Of a stretch of DNA of 64,000 nucleotides, positions 46,311 to 53,667 are shown piece after piece; the first letter of the stretch is position 1; each line of letters begins with the position of its first letter. The notes below the pieces were generated by a model. That model was not told where the DNA came from and did no database searches. It saw only the letters and a list, made by a program, of their open reading frames with translations. A program made the position numbers and the translations under genes. The stretch comes from Cloacibacterium normanense (GTDB lineage Bacteria; Bacteroidota; Bacteroidia; Flavobacteriales; Weeksellaceae), in contig NZ_PTPZ01000006.1 in assembly GCF_002943105.1 (NCBI RefSeq), forward strand, positions 84,309 to 148,308. The letters run 5' to 3'.

Positions 46311-47447
46311 ATGGAACAAATATTAGACGTTGCAATCATAAAACCACACTCAATTGTTTATTACAAAAAATTCCCTTCAAAAAAATACAATCAAACTTCT
46401 AAAGAAAATCTTAGACAATCAAAAACTGCATTACTTAAAACCTGCAAAAGGATTGCAGATTTTAAAAATTTTGATAATATTAATAATGTGTTCATGGCTT
46501 ACAACGAGGCTTACAAAGCTAATTTTAAAAAGGATTATGATGGTTTACTTTCTAAAACCTTGCAAAATAAGATACAAAAAATTTGTAGCGTCTTCGTTAA
46601 TTCTGTTTTAAAAAATTACAATCCAAATTTTGGATTACAACAACGACTTTTAACATTATCAACTTTTACCCTTACATCAGATAAACAACATACCACAGAT
46701 AAAGAAACTGTTAAGGCTTTTGTCGATTTTATAGACCATTTAAAAAAAGTAGATAATTTTATTATTGAAAATGGAAAACTCACTGATAAAAAAGCTCCAC
46801 GTTTAAAGAACTACTTTTGGCGTGCAGAAACAACAGAAAATGGAGTTATACATTTCCATTTAATTTCTGATTGTTTTTTGAATATGTATATGGTTAAAAG
46901 GCTTTGGAATCTACAATTAAAAAAAATTGGTTACAAAGAAGCTGATAATTCCGTACGTGTAGAATCATTGAACAAAGAAAAAATTAATGATGTTCACGCA
47001 TATCTTTTAAAATACATGACAAAGCAACCATTAAGAGACAAATGCAAAAAAATGTTTAAAGAAGATTTAGACAAATTATCAACTTTTGAAAAATATCGTC
47101 GCCCCGTTATGTATAAAAGCTGGGGATGTTCTAGAGATATGAGAAAACTAGATTTTCCAACATTTTACGAAAACGAAATTTATTTTGTTGACGAAATGCG
47201 CCAACACATGACTCCCGTAGAACTTCCAGAAACTGCACCCGATTTTATAAAAGTTTTCAAGGGTAAAACTCGAAATATTTTAAAACAATGTTCCTATAAA
47301 CTACAAAGCTGGGTTAAGGACCATTATAAAAAAGTTTATTCTTATTTATACGAAATTTCAAAAGAAATCAAAGAAACAATTTCAGATTTCAAGCAAATAC
47401 ATAAAATACAATATCATCAATTACAAATAAATTTTCCACATGTCTAA
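46311..47447 (+). CDS. HUH-type rolling-circle replication initiator (Rep)
   Basis: 378 residues. The three HUH motifs are in order: motif 1 LLTLSTFTL (about 113-121), motif 2 GVIHFHLI with the metal-binding histidines H181 and H183, and motif 3 VHAYLLKYMTK with the nicking tyrosine Y231 in a YxxKY pattern. This one-tyrosine arrangement is found in Reps of ssDNA phages and related plasmids. It nicks the origin to start rolling-circle replication. No helicase domain is attached. It overlaps the next gene by 8 bases. Confidence 0.85.
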   Translation: MEQILDVAIIKPHSIVYYKKFPSKKYNQTSKENLRQSKTALLKTCKRIADFKNFDNINNVFMAYNEAYKANFKKDYDGLLSKTLQNKIQKICSVFVNSVLKNYNPNFGLQQRLLTLSTFTLTSDKQHTTDKETVKAFVDFIDHLKKVDNFIIENGKLTDKKAPRLKNYFWRAETTENGVIHFHLISDCFLNMYMVKRLWNLQLKKIGYKEADNSVRVESLNKEKINDVHAYLLKYMTKQPLRDKCKKMFKEDLDKLSTFEKYRRPVMYKSWGCSRDMRKLDFPTFYENEIYFVDEMRQHMTPVELPETAPDFIKVFKGKTRNILKQCSYKLQSWVKDHYKKVYSYLYEISKEIKETISDFKQIHKIQYHQLQINFPHV

Positions 47448-47655
47448 AATAGTAATTTTCACCACTGCAAAATTGAGAATTGCAGACGTTCAATTTTTGT
47501 CCCAATGTGGCAAAAATTCAGCTATAAAAATCATAAAAATAATTCGTGAATATTTCAATCTTCCTGAAAATGAAAAAATCACACTTAAACAGTATCAGTT
47601 ATTTTATGATGAGCCAGTTAGAAACATTACCATTTCTGGTAATTCTTACCAATAA
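47440..47655 (+). CDS. small basic phage protein, possible DNA-binding
   Basis: 71 residues overlapping the end of rep. The segment RIADVQFLSQCGKNSAIKIIKIIREYF could form a helix-turn-helix, and the protein is basic, which would fit a regulator or replication accessory protein. This is an inference from pattern only. A terminator follows. Confidence 0.55.
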   Translation: MSKIVIFTTAKLRIADVQFLSQCGKNSAIKIIKIIREYFNLPENEKITLKQYQLFYDEPVRNITISGNSYQ

Positions 47656-47667
47656 TATAAATACATT

Positions 47668-47713
47668 AAAAACGTTTTAAAGTCTCCTTAATCGCTTTAA
47701 AACGTTTTTTTTT
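47668..47713 (+). terminator. terminator ending the replication block
   Basis: Stem AAAACGTTTTAAAG/CTTTAAAACGTTTT followed by T9, between the rep block and the structural block. Confidence 0.85.
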
Positions 47714-47747
47714 GTTTAATATTCTCCTACCCTCTTTCAGACCACTA

Positions 47748-47755
47748 TAATTTTG
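47748..47755 (+). promoter_or_regulatory. probable late promoter -7 box
   Basis: TAATTTTG fits TAnnTTTG. It lies 40 bases before the first gene of the structural block, directly after the terminator. Confidence 0.5.
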
Positions 47756-47795
47756 CTTCATAATTCAAACAAAAATTAATTAAAAACAAAATTTT

Positions 47796-48455
47796 ATGTC
47801 TAGAAATTACGCAATTGTTGACGGTGTAAATAAAACCGTACAATTTTCAATTGATGACGCATGTTCATCTATTTCTTATGATGCTAGAAAAAATGGCCAA
47901 CATGTACCATTAGAAAAATCTACCATTTCAGTTGATTTAGTAAGAAAAGGTAAAACAGATGTTTCATTATATTCTGATACATTTTCCAACCTAAGAAAGA
48001 TTGTTTCATCTATTTTTGATAAACAAATTTCAAAATTAATCCCAATTTCGTTTCAAAATCAACAAGGAATTGATTTAGCTCTAAACGACCAAGTTTCTGT
48101 AAAAGTAACAATCAAGTTTCATGCTGATGAGTCTGTTGATTCTTTCCAATACGAAATGAATAAGTTAGGAAAATCAAAAGGAGATAAAATCAATACACTT
48201 CCTTTTACTTTCAAAAAAGTAGAAGTCGATACAGTAAAAGAAGTTGATACTGAATATTACAAAGACGTTGTTGTCATTGATAAAGCTAATTTAGTTTCTC
48301 TAGCTTCTGAAACTCCAAAAGATGGTGATATATTCTTAACAAGAGAATTTATAGATTCAGAATTTGAAACATTTGTACATCTTCAAACTGGTCTGAATCA
48401 AACTGTAGAAGTAAAATCAAACGGAGTTACTAATGTTTATTTAGTACAGTATTAA
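47796..48455 (+). CDS. candidate major capsid protein (beta-rich)
   Basis: 219 residues with alternating beta-strand patterns over almost the full length (STISVDLVRKGKTDVSLYS; DQVSVKVTIKFHADE; KDVVVIDKANLVSL; NQTVEVKSNGVTNVYLVQY), no signal peptide, no membrane helix and no cysteine-rich motif. It heads the late block, just after its own promoter. These features fit a jelly-roll coat protein, although it would be short for a double jelly roll (about 270 residues in PM2 P2). I have no direct homology; a structure prediction would decide. Confidence 0.4.
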   Translation: MSRNYAIVDGVNKTVQFSIDDACSSISYDARKNGQHVPLEKSTISVDLVRKGKTDVSLYSDTFSNLRKIVSSIFDKQISKLIPISFQNQQGIDLALNDQVSVKVTIKFHADESVDSFQYEMNKLGKSKGDKINTLPFTFKKVEVDTVKEVDTEYYKDVVVIDKANLVSLASETPKDGDIFLTREFIDSEFETFVHLQTGLNQTVEVKSNGVTNVYLVQY

Positions 48456-48475
48456 TAATTCAAAAATCTTTAATT

Positions 48476-49318
48476 ATGAATTTACCTTATAACAGTGGTG
48501 GTTCTTTAGATATTTCAGATTATTTCGGTTCTGCTTCTTCTTCAAATGGTCTTAATATAGTAGATTCTGGTCTTTCCGCCGTTCCCTTTGCTTCTCCTAT
48601 TGTTAATGGTTTTGAGTCTCTTATGGGCTTCGATGTTACTGGTCAAATCTCTAATTTCTTGAAATCTGGTAAATGGTGTATCGGAAATCAAGCATATGAC
48701 CAAGGAACTGTAACTTATTTTACTAAGGAATTAAAAGAAAAATCAGAATTAGTTAAAAAAGATGATATAAAATCATTTGAAAATTTTATCAATTATCTTT
48801 CTTTTATTATTTCAGCTTTAGATTATGAGATTACAAAAGTTGGTGGTTGTTCCAAAGAAACCGCACAAGGTTTGAGGGACTTGTATCAAAAAACCTTCGA
48901 CGGTTTAAAACCTAATTTCCCTGCGAACTACACCACTGAAAAATCTTCAGACGTTTTCGTGAAAACAAAAAGAACTCACGAGTACACTAAATACAACTTT
49001 TCAACCCCTTTAAATACTCCAGTAATGCCAACTGTAAACACTCAAACGACTTCACCAACTTTAACACCTGCACAAGCAGAGCAAATATTAAATGATTCTG
49101 CAATGCTAAATCAATTTACACAACAAACTGGTTTACAAACTACAGATGTAGTTCAAAATCTTAAGGCTGTAGTAGATGGAAACATGGGGGTAAGATACGA
49201 AAACGGTCAAATTATTTGGAGCGCCTCAGCTACAAACGCACCGCAACAAAATAACGCTTTAACCTATGGTTTATTAATCATTGCGGGATTGGTTGCTTAT
49301 AAATTTATGAAAAAATAA
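48476..49318 (+). CDS. phage membrane-anchored structural protein candidate
   Basis: 280 residues. A glycine/serine-rich N-terminus, a helical middle, a Thr/Pro/Gln-rich stretch (about 178-215) and a single C-terminal membrane helix (ALTYGLLIIAGLVAYKFM, about 261-278) with two lysines at the end. It could be a minor virion protein anchored in an internal membrane or in the host envelope. No family recognised. Confidence 0.55.
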   Translation: MNLPYNSGGSLDISDYFGSASSSNGLNIVDSGLSAVPFASPIVNGFESLMGFDVTGQISNFLKSGKWCIGNQAYDQGTVTYFTKELKEKSELVKKDDIKSFENFINYLSFIISALDYEITKVGGCSKETAQGLRDLYQKTFDGLKPNFPANYTTEKSSDVFVKTKRTHEYTKYNFSTPLNTPVMPTVNTQTTSPTLTPAQAEQILNDSAMLNQFTQQTGLQTTDVVQNLKAVVDGNMGVRYENGQIIWSASATNAPQQNNALTYGLLIIAGLVAYKFMKK

Positions 49319-49345
49319 TCTTCTAATATTTTAAAAATTTTCAAA

Positions 49346-49519
49346 ATGAACGAAAACAATTTATTGGCACAAATAAATAGTGTCACTTCAACCTCACTAC
49401 TAAAAAATTCTGATGGAACCTTCAACCTAACAGTTGGTCACGCTTTATCTGTTGTTCTTGGTGCAATTTTTTTTTGGTTGTATATGGATTCTCAGAAGCC
49501 AAAAGCTAGAAGAAGATAA
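49346..49519 (+). CDS. 57-residue phage membrane protein, one helix with basic tail
   Basis: The sequence has a polar N-terminus, one membrane helix (VGHALSVVLGAIFFWLYM) and a basic end QKPKARRR. It starts 27 bases after the previous stop and ends 24 bases before the next gene. The topology is that of filamentous-phage coat proteins and also of small membrane proteins of lipid-containing phages; without a Zot-like ATPase nearby, the second is more likely. Confidence 0.65.
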   Translation: MNENNLLAQINSVTSTSLLKNSDGTFNLTVGHALSVVLGAIFFWLYMDSQKPKARRR

Positions 49520-49543
49520 TATTAACTTCTAAATCTAAAAATT

Positions 49544-50008
49544 ATGTCAAAAAAACAATATACAGATGCCGAACGTGCCGAATATTGGAGACAAAAAGCC
49601 TTACAAGGTAATAACAATCCTTCTAATAATTCAAAATCTAATAATTCAAATTCAACAAAATACGATTCCAAAAATCGTAATGGTGCGCGAATAGAATTAA
49701 TGCAAGGACCAAAAGAAAAATTTGAAAGGCTTTTTGCTTGGAAGTATACTAAAAAATTCGGTTTTATGTCTTTAAATGGCTTTGCAATGTTGGAACAAGC
49801 AACAAAAGATGGCGAACAATTAAAAGATGGTTATGAAAAATGGAGATTCATTGTTAAGACTCCAACTGGACAAACCACTTATTACGGAATGTATAACAAG
49901 AAAAAATCAATTTTCTTTTTCGAAATGGGTACAACAAAATGTATCATTTCTGCAAACAAAAGTTATTGGTCTTTTGCAATGCCAAAAGGCATGAAAAACA
50001 AACGTTAA
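49544..50008 (+). CDS. phage protein, unknown, basic with Asn/Ser linker
   Basis: 154 residues. The N-terminus is charged (YTDAERAEYWRQKALQG), followed by an Asn/Ser-rich linker (about 25-45), and then a basic, aromatic-rich domain (FERLFAWKYTKKFGFMSLNGF; WRFIVKTPTGQTTYYGMYNKKKSIFFFEMG). The net positive charge and aromatic residues would suit binding of single-stranded DNA, which is an inference. Found in the late block. Confidence 0.6.
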   Translation: MSKKQYTDAERAEYWRQKALQGNNNPSNNSKSNNSNSTKYDSKNRNGARIELMQGPKEKFERLFAWKYTKKFGFMSLNGFAMLEQATKDGEQLKDGYEKWRFIVKTPTGQTTYYGMYNKKKSIFFFEMGTTKCIISANKSYWSFAMPKGMKNKR

Positions 50009-50026
50009 ACTTTAAAATTTTAAACA

Positions 50027-50170
50027 ATGAATAAGTTATTGGAACTTTTAAAAAGTCGTGAAGGAATCAGAAAAGCAATCACAGTCATCTGGTTTGTCTT
50101 GGATGTCCTTGACGGAAAACAAGACGGAAAATTTGACATCTTCAATAAAAAAGAAGAAACTAAAAAATAA
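50027..50170 (+). CDS. 47-residue phage protein, unknown
   Basis: A short frame with its ATG 19 bases after the previous stop: LLELLKSREGIRKAITVIWFVLDVLDGKQDGKFDIFNK. One short hydrophobic helix in the middle and a charged end. The last gene before the strong terminator at 50209-50248. Confidence 0.5.
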   Translation: MNKLLELLKSREGIRKAITVIWFVLDVLDGKQDGKFDIFNKKEETKK

Positions 50171-50208
50171 ACCTCTTTTTCTGCATACTATATTAATTAT
50201 TTCTCACG

Positions 50209-50248
50209 AAGCGCAATAGCCTTTTTCTCTGTGCTGTTGCGCTTTTTT
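50209..50248 (+). terminator. strong terminator within the late region
   Basis: Stem AAGCGCAATAGC/GCTGTTGCGCTT followed by T6, between the 47-residue gene and the lysozyme gene. Confidence 0.85.
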
Positions 50249-50282
50249 AAAAAACAAAAACAAAAATTAAAATACTTATAAA

Positions 50283-50954
50283 ATGGATTTTTTAACTTTA
50301 TTTTTCGGGTGGATGTCTGGAATAGTTGGCGTAAATTTACTTTCTCAAGCTGGCACCATTCAAAAACCAAATAATATTTTTCTTTGTGATGGTCGTTCAA
50401 TTCCCGATTTGACTCCCGTTTTATCATTTCTAAAATTATGGGAAGCATGGCACCCATACGGAAAAGATATTGAAGGACGTGGAAAGTTTACAACTGGTTG
50501 GGGCTCTATGAATTTACTTCGTCCAGATGGTTCTGTAATTAGACCAGTTTATAAGGGTGAAGTTTGGAGTAAAGAAACTGCCGATTTGCAATTGAAATAC
50601 TATGTCGAAAATTCAGCTAGAAAACTTAATAGATATTTAGTTTCTTCTGGTTATGCTGTTAACAATAAATTATATTATGCTTTTTTACAAGCTGCTTATA
50701 ACATGGGTGATGGTTATTTTGATAAAATATCTTTCAAAAATATTGTAGCCTCTTGTCGTGGTGTTTTAGATTTAACTTATTGTGCTGAAACTTATAAAAA
50801 ATATATGGTTTCAATGTATAAAACCTTTAGAGATTATAATAGGAATAATATTGGTTTAGGTTGGTCTAGAAGGATTTTAGGCGCTTATTATTTAATTAAA
50901 GGAATTGAAAAAAGTCGTGCTGTTATTGAAAGAGAACTAAAAAAAGCGTACTAA
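50283..50954 (+). CDS. phage lysozyme, GH24-like muramidase
   Basis: 223 residues. A hydrophobic N-terminal segment (about 3-22) could be a signal anchor. The catalytic region WEAWHPYGKDIEGRGKFTTGWG (residues 53-74) parallels T4 lysozyme: E54, D62 and T70/T71 correspond to its E11, D20 and T26, followed by GxG. The C-terminal part has the family helix ALQAAYNMG-like stretch (FLQAAYNMGDGYF). It should cut peptidoglycan for lysis or, if in the virion, for entry. No holin is evident; the many small membrane proteins could serve. Confidence 0.78.
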   Translation: MDFLTLFFGWMSGIVGVNLLSQAGTIQKPNNIFLCDGRSIPDLTPVLSFLKLWEAWHPYGKDIEGRGKFTTGWGSMNLLRPDGSVIRPVYKGEVWSKETADLQLKYYVENSARKLNRYLVSSGYAVNNKLYYAFLQAAYNMGDGYFDKISFKNIVASCRGVLDLTYCAETYKKYMVSMYKTFRDYNRNNIGLGWSRRILGAYYLIKGIEKSRAVIERELKKAY

Positions 50955-50968
50955 AATAGTACGCTCTT
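50943..50968. terminator. bidirectional hairpin between convergent phage genes
   Basis: Stem AAAGCGTACTA/TAGTACGCTTT-like pairing at the end of the lysozyme gene; it also ends the opposite-strand gene. Confidence 0.75.
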
Positions 50969-50979
50969 TAAAATTTATT

Positions 50980-51336
50980 TTAAAATGTTCTTATCACTCC
51001 GCATGTTACTGTTTTTGTTTTACCATCATCGTGATACATTGGGTAACTTGCTGAACTTAAACCAAAACCACTTTGTAAACGGTCTTTATCTGTAGATAAA
51101 AAATCCTCTAAATCCTTCTCCATGAATAAGTTCATTTCTTTAAACTTAATATCATAATTTTTTTTAATGCACTTTGCAATTTTAAATATTTTTTCAAAAT
51201 CTTTTTCTTTCAATTCTAGAATTTTTCTAGATTCTGATTTTAAAAATAATTCATAGGCTTGTTTTTTAGAAATATCATCAGACTGCGAAAACATAACCAA
51301 AGGAGAAAAACACAAAACGAATAGAAATTTTTTCAT
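50980..51336 (-). CDS. small secreted protein on the opposite strand (moron-like)
   Basis: 118 residues with a clear signal peptide (MKKFLFVLCFSPLVMFSQ) and a helical, charged mature part with one cysteine pair (C61 and C112 approximately). It is the only gene of the element on the minus strand and lies between the two plus-strand groups, with its own terminator. It is likely expressed in the lysogen from its own promoter; a role in superinfection exclusion or host fitness is a guess. Confidence 0.65.
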   Translation of the reverse strand: MKKFLFVLCFSPLVMFSQSDDISKKQAYELFLKSESRKILELKEKDFEKIFKIAKCIKKNYDIKFKEMNLFMEKDLEDFLSTDKDRLQSGFGLSSASYPMYHDDGKTKTVTCGVIRTF

Positions 51337-51375
51337 GGTAATATAATTATTTAATTATTCAAATTTAATACAAAA

Positions 51376-51843
51376 ATGAAATCAAAATTCACACCAAAAA
51401 TAATTTTTTTAATAGGCTTTCTAGTTGCAGTAATTTATTATTTTATTTCAGCTAAGAAATTGCCAATTTCAGAAACTTCTGAAACTTCCTATATTACTGA
51501 CGAAATCAGTACATATCAACCAGTTTATTTTAAAACAAAAGAATACTTCAAAAACTTTGAAATTCCCTTAAAATATTTTAATAATTGGTTAAAACTTGCT
51601 TTTTACTTAGATAAAGCTAGAGAATCACTTAAACAACCTATTTATGTTATAAGTGGATATGAACCGCCAGTTAATGGTTTGATAACAAATTTATATAACA
51701 CTTGTCAAGCTGTAACCGTTACCGCCTCAAATATTACATTAATTGATAATTTAGAAAATATTATCAATAATTTGAATTCAAAAGGCTTAACCACTTTTAC
51801 AAAAGTTCAGCGTGTCTCTAACGGTATTTATTTAGAAATTTAA
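51376..51843 (+). CDS. phage membrane-anchored protein, remote M15-peptidase-like pattern
   Basis: 155 residues: one N-terminal membrane helix (about 8-26), then a domain with YFNNWLKLAFYLDKARESLKQPIYVISGYEPPVNG, which resembles the start of M15 D-Ala-D-Ala peptidases (the ISxGYRxPxxN region). The zinc motif SxHxxGxAxD expected next is replaced by YNTCQAVTVTA, so zinc ligands are missing. It is either an inactive relative with a binding role or a chance resemblance. Confidence 0.5.
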   Translation: MKSKFTPKIIFLIGFLVAVIYYFISAKKLPISETSETSYITDEISTYQPVYFKTKEYFKNFEIPLKYFNNWLKLAFYLDKARESLKQPIYVISGYEPPVNGLITNLYNTCQAVTVTASNITLIDNLENIINNLNSKGLTTFTKVQRVSNGIYLEI

Positions 51844-51856
51844 AAAACTTAAGAAA

Positions 51857-51961
51857 ATGAAACCAACAATTTTAATTCAAGCAATTGCATTAGCTATATT
51901 TCTTTTCCCTGAAATTCTAATCAAAACCACAGAAACAACTACTAATTCAAAAAAGTATTAA
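51857..51961 (+). CDS. 34-residue phage membrane peptide
   Basis: MKPTILIQAIALAIFLFP at the start forms one membrane helix, followed by a short polar tail. It starts 13 bases after the previous stop, and the next ATG follows 1 base after its own stop, which supports translation. Holin or virion membrane peptide are possibilities only. Confidence 0.45.
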   Translation: MKPTILIQAIALAIFLFPEILIKTTETTTNSKKY

Positions 51962-51962
51962 T

Positions 51963-52655
51963 ATGAGTAATATTACAATAAATGAAAGTTCTTTTGAAGA
52001 TGTAAACTATCAACAAAAAATTTTTGATTTACTTTCTGAATCAGTAAAAATTAATCAATCTGACTTTATTCCATTACCTTTAGAATCAAAGTCTTCTTCA
52101 CCTATTACAATAAATGAAAGTTCTTTTGAAGATATAAACTATCAACAAAAAATTTTTGATTTACTTTCTGAATCATATTTATTAAAACCAAAAGAAAATT
52201 TTATTAATTATTCATTTGAAAGGAAACAACTTGGTTTTTTCGAATATTATAAAGATAATGGACAAAGAGTAAAAAAACCATACTATTCTCAGATGTTTAA
52301 ATCTGAACCCGATGTTGATGGTAATTATTCATTTGTTTCAATTCCTAATATTGAAAAATTATTAGAAAAAAAAGTATTTCAAGATGTTATAGAAGAAGTT
52401 AATCCAAAATATTCAGTTGTTGAAGTAGCTGGAAACCATATGCGTATAAATACGTATACATCACAATTATATTATTCTATAGGTGATGGTGTTTCATTTG
52501 AATCTTATTATGAAATAACTACTCTTTATTTAGATAATCTTTCATCATCAGAAACAACTTTGTACATCAATAATATTGGTATTATTTTAATTTATCTTCA
52601 GTTTACATTATCAGATGACCAAGAAATAATTTTAGAAGAAAACTTAACAATTTAA
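51963..52655 (+). CDS. phage protein with duplicated N-terminal segment
   Basis: 230 residues. The first 73 residues contain two almost identical 24-residue units (ITINESSFEDVNYQQKIFDLLSES and the same with one change), 44 residues apart. The rest is beta-rich and aromatic (SQLYYSIGDGVSFESYYEITTLYLDNLSSSETTLYINNIGIILIYLQF). There is no signal peptide. A spike or receptor-binding protein is plausible from the repeat and the beta-rich end, but not shown. Confidence 0.6.
   Translation: MSNITINESSFEDVNYQQKIFDLLSESVKINQSDFIPLPLESKSSSPITINESSFEDINYQQKIFDLLSESYLLKPKENFINYSFERKQLGFFEYYKDNGQRVKKPYYSQMFKSEPDVDGNYSFVSIPNIEKLLEKKVFQDVIEEVNPKYSVVEVAGNHMRINTYTSQLYYSIGDGVSFESYYEITTLYLDNLSSSETTLYINNIGIILIYLQFTLSDDQEIILEENLTI
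51972..52175 (+). repeat. 72-bp direct repeat, 71 of 72 identical
   Basis: Copies at 51972-52043 and 52104-52175, offset 132 bp, differ at one base (GTA/ATA codon). The near-identity at DNA level points to a recent duplication inside the gene. Confidence 0.9.
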
Positions 52656-52672
52656 CTTAAAAAAATAAAACA

Positions 52673-52939
52673 ATGAACATTTTAAAAATCGCACTTTACG
52701 GAGTTTTAGCAATTATCCTTTACAAACTTTTAAACACAAAAGTCATAATTTCATCTGCAAAAGTTTCTCCCGGAACAACTCCACCGATTACCTTTCCTGC
52801 ACAATCAACTGTTGATTACGCTAAACCAGTTCAGGATTTAAAAGAAACAATTCTTCCAATATTAACAAGTGAGAATCAATATGTTTCTCCAGTATCAACC
52901 ATTATAAATCCATTAGTAACCCCTATAACAACAGTATAA
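52673..52939 (+). CDS. 88-residue phage membrane protein
   Basis: An N-terminal hydrophobic helix (about residues 3-20, LKIALYGVLAIILYKLL) is followed by a Pro/Thr/Ser-rich extracellular-type tail. No family recognised. The next gene starts 1 base after its stop. Confidence 0.55.
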   Translation: MNILKIALYGVLAIILYKLLNTKVIISSAKVSPGTTPPITFPAQSTVDYAKPVQDLKETILPILTSENQYVSPVSTIINPLVTPITTV

Positions 52940-52940
52940 T

Positions 52941-53162
52941 ATGTTACATAGTTTCTATGAAAAATATCAGATAAGTAATACCTTTGCTTTGTTTGGTACA
53001 TTTGTAACTTTTATAGAGAATCATCCTACACTATTATTTATTGTTGTTCAAATAATTGCTTTGGTATTTGATTTAATTAGACAAAAAATATTAAAGCAAA
53101 AAACAAAATCAACAATCAATCAGAAAGGAAAAACTTTTGAAGTAAATCAAAAAAATGAGTGA
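52941..53162 (+). CDS. 73-residue phage membrane protein
   Basis: One long or two short membrane helices (about residues 15-45) and a basic tail (RQKILKQKTKS). It overlaps the next gene by 8 bases. Holin-like in general layout (small, membrane, charged C-terminus), which is an inference. Confidence 0.55.
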   Translation: MLHSFYEKYQISNTFALFGTFVTFIENHPTLLFIVVQIIALVFDLIRQKILKQKTKSTINQKGKTFEVNQKNE

Positions 53163-53421
53163 CATATTTAAAAATGATTCTGACTACAGAATAGAAGTTT
53201 ATCGACTTGCTAAATATCAATATCTTGGTAAAGATTATCAACGTTACGTTAAAATCTATGAACAGAATTATGTTGGCAATGTTTATAAATTTTCTCAATG
53301 GTTGTCAGAAAGCCAAAATTTAAATAATTGGACTCATATAAGAGTATTTGCAAGGCGGAACAATTCATTCATAAATCAATATGAAAAGGGTTTTTTTATT
53401 CCAGCAAAACCCAAAAATTAA
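53155..53421 (+). CDS. 88-residue phage protein, unknown
   Basis: Tyrosine-rich, charged, soluble, with helical appearance (YRIEVYRLAKYQYLGKDYQRYVKIYEQNY). Last gene of the element; followed by a repeat region and a terminator. No family recognised. Confidence 0.55.
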   Translation: MSDIFKNDSDYRIEVYRLAKYQYLGKDYQRYVKIYEQNYVGNVYKFSQWLSESQNLNNWTHIRVFARRNNSFINQYEKGFFIPAKPKN

Positions 53422-53433
53422 ACGTTGTTTTGA

Positions 53434-53491
53434 GGGCTCAAACGCCTTAACCACTCATTTTTAACTCTAATTTGTTACGGGCTCAAACGCC
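53434..53491 (+). repeat. two direct repeats GGGCTCAAACGCC
   Basis: A 13-bp word, unusually GC-rich for the element, occurs at 53434-53446 and 53479-53491, 45 bp apart, directly after the last phage gene. It might be an iteron-like binding site for Rep or a packaging signal. Confidence 0.75.
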
Positions 53492-53496
53492 AAAAG

Positions 53497-53530
53497 AAAA
53501 AAGTTTCATATTCAATTATGAAACTTTTTT
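53497..53530 (+). terminator. terminator ending the phage genes
   Basis: Stem AAAAAGTTTCATA/TATGAAACTTTTT-like pairing followed by a T-run. Confidence 0.82.
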
Positions 53531-53667
53531 TATTTTTTTTCTTCTACCCTATTGCATATATCAAAAAAAATCATATAAATTTGTAAAAGAAAAATAAATT
53601 TACAACGATAAACAAAATTTTGCCCTAAAAAACATTTGTGTAAAATGTTGAAAATCAATTTAACATT

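Noticed and set aside
50197..50457. 86-codon minus-strand frame at the start of the lysozyme gene
   Set aside because: Antisense to the lysozyme catalytic region and includes a terminator hairpin.
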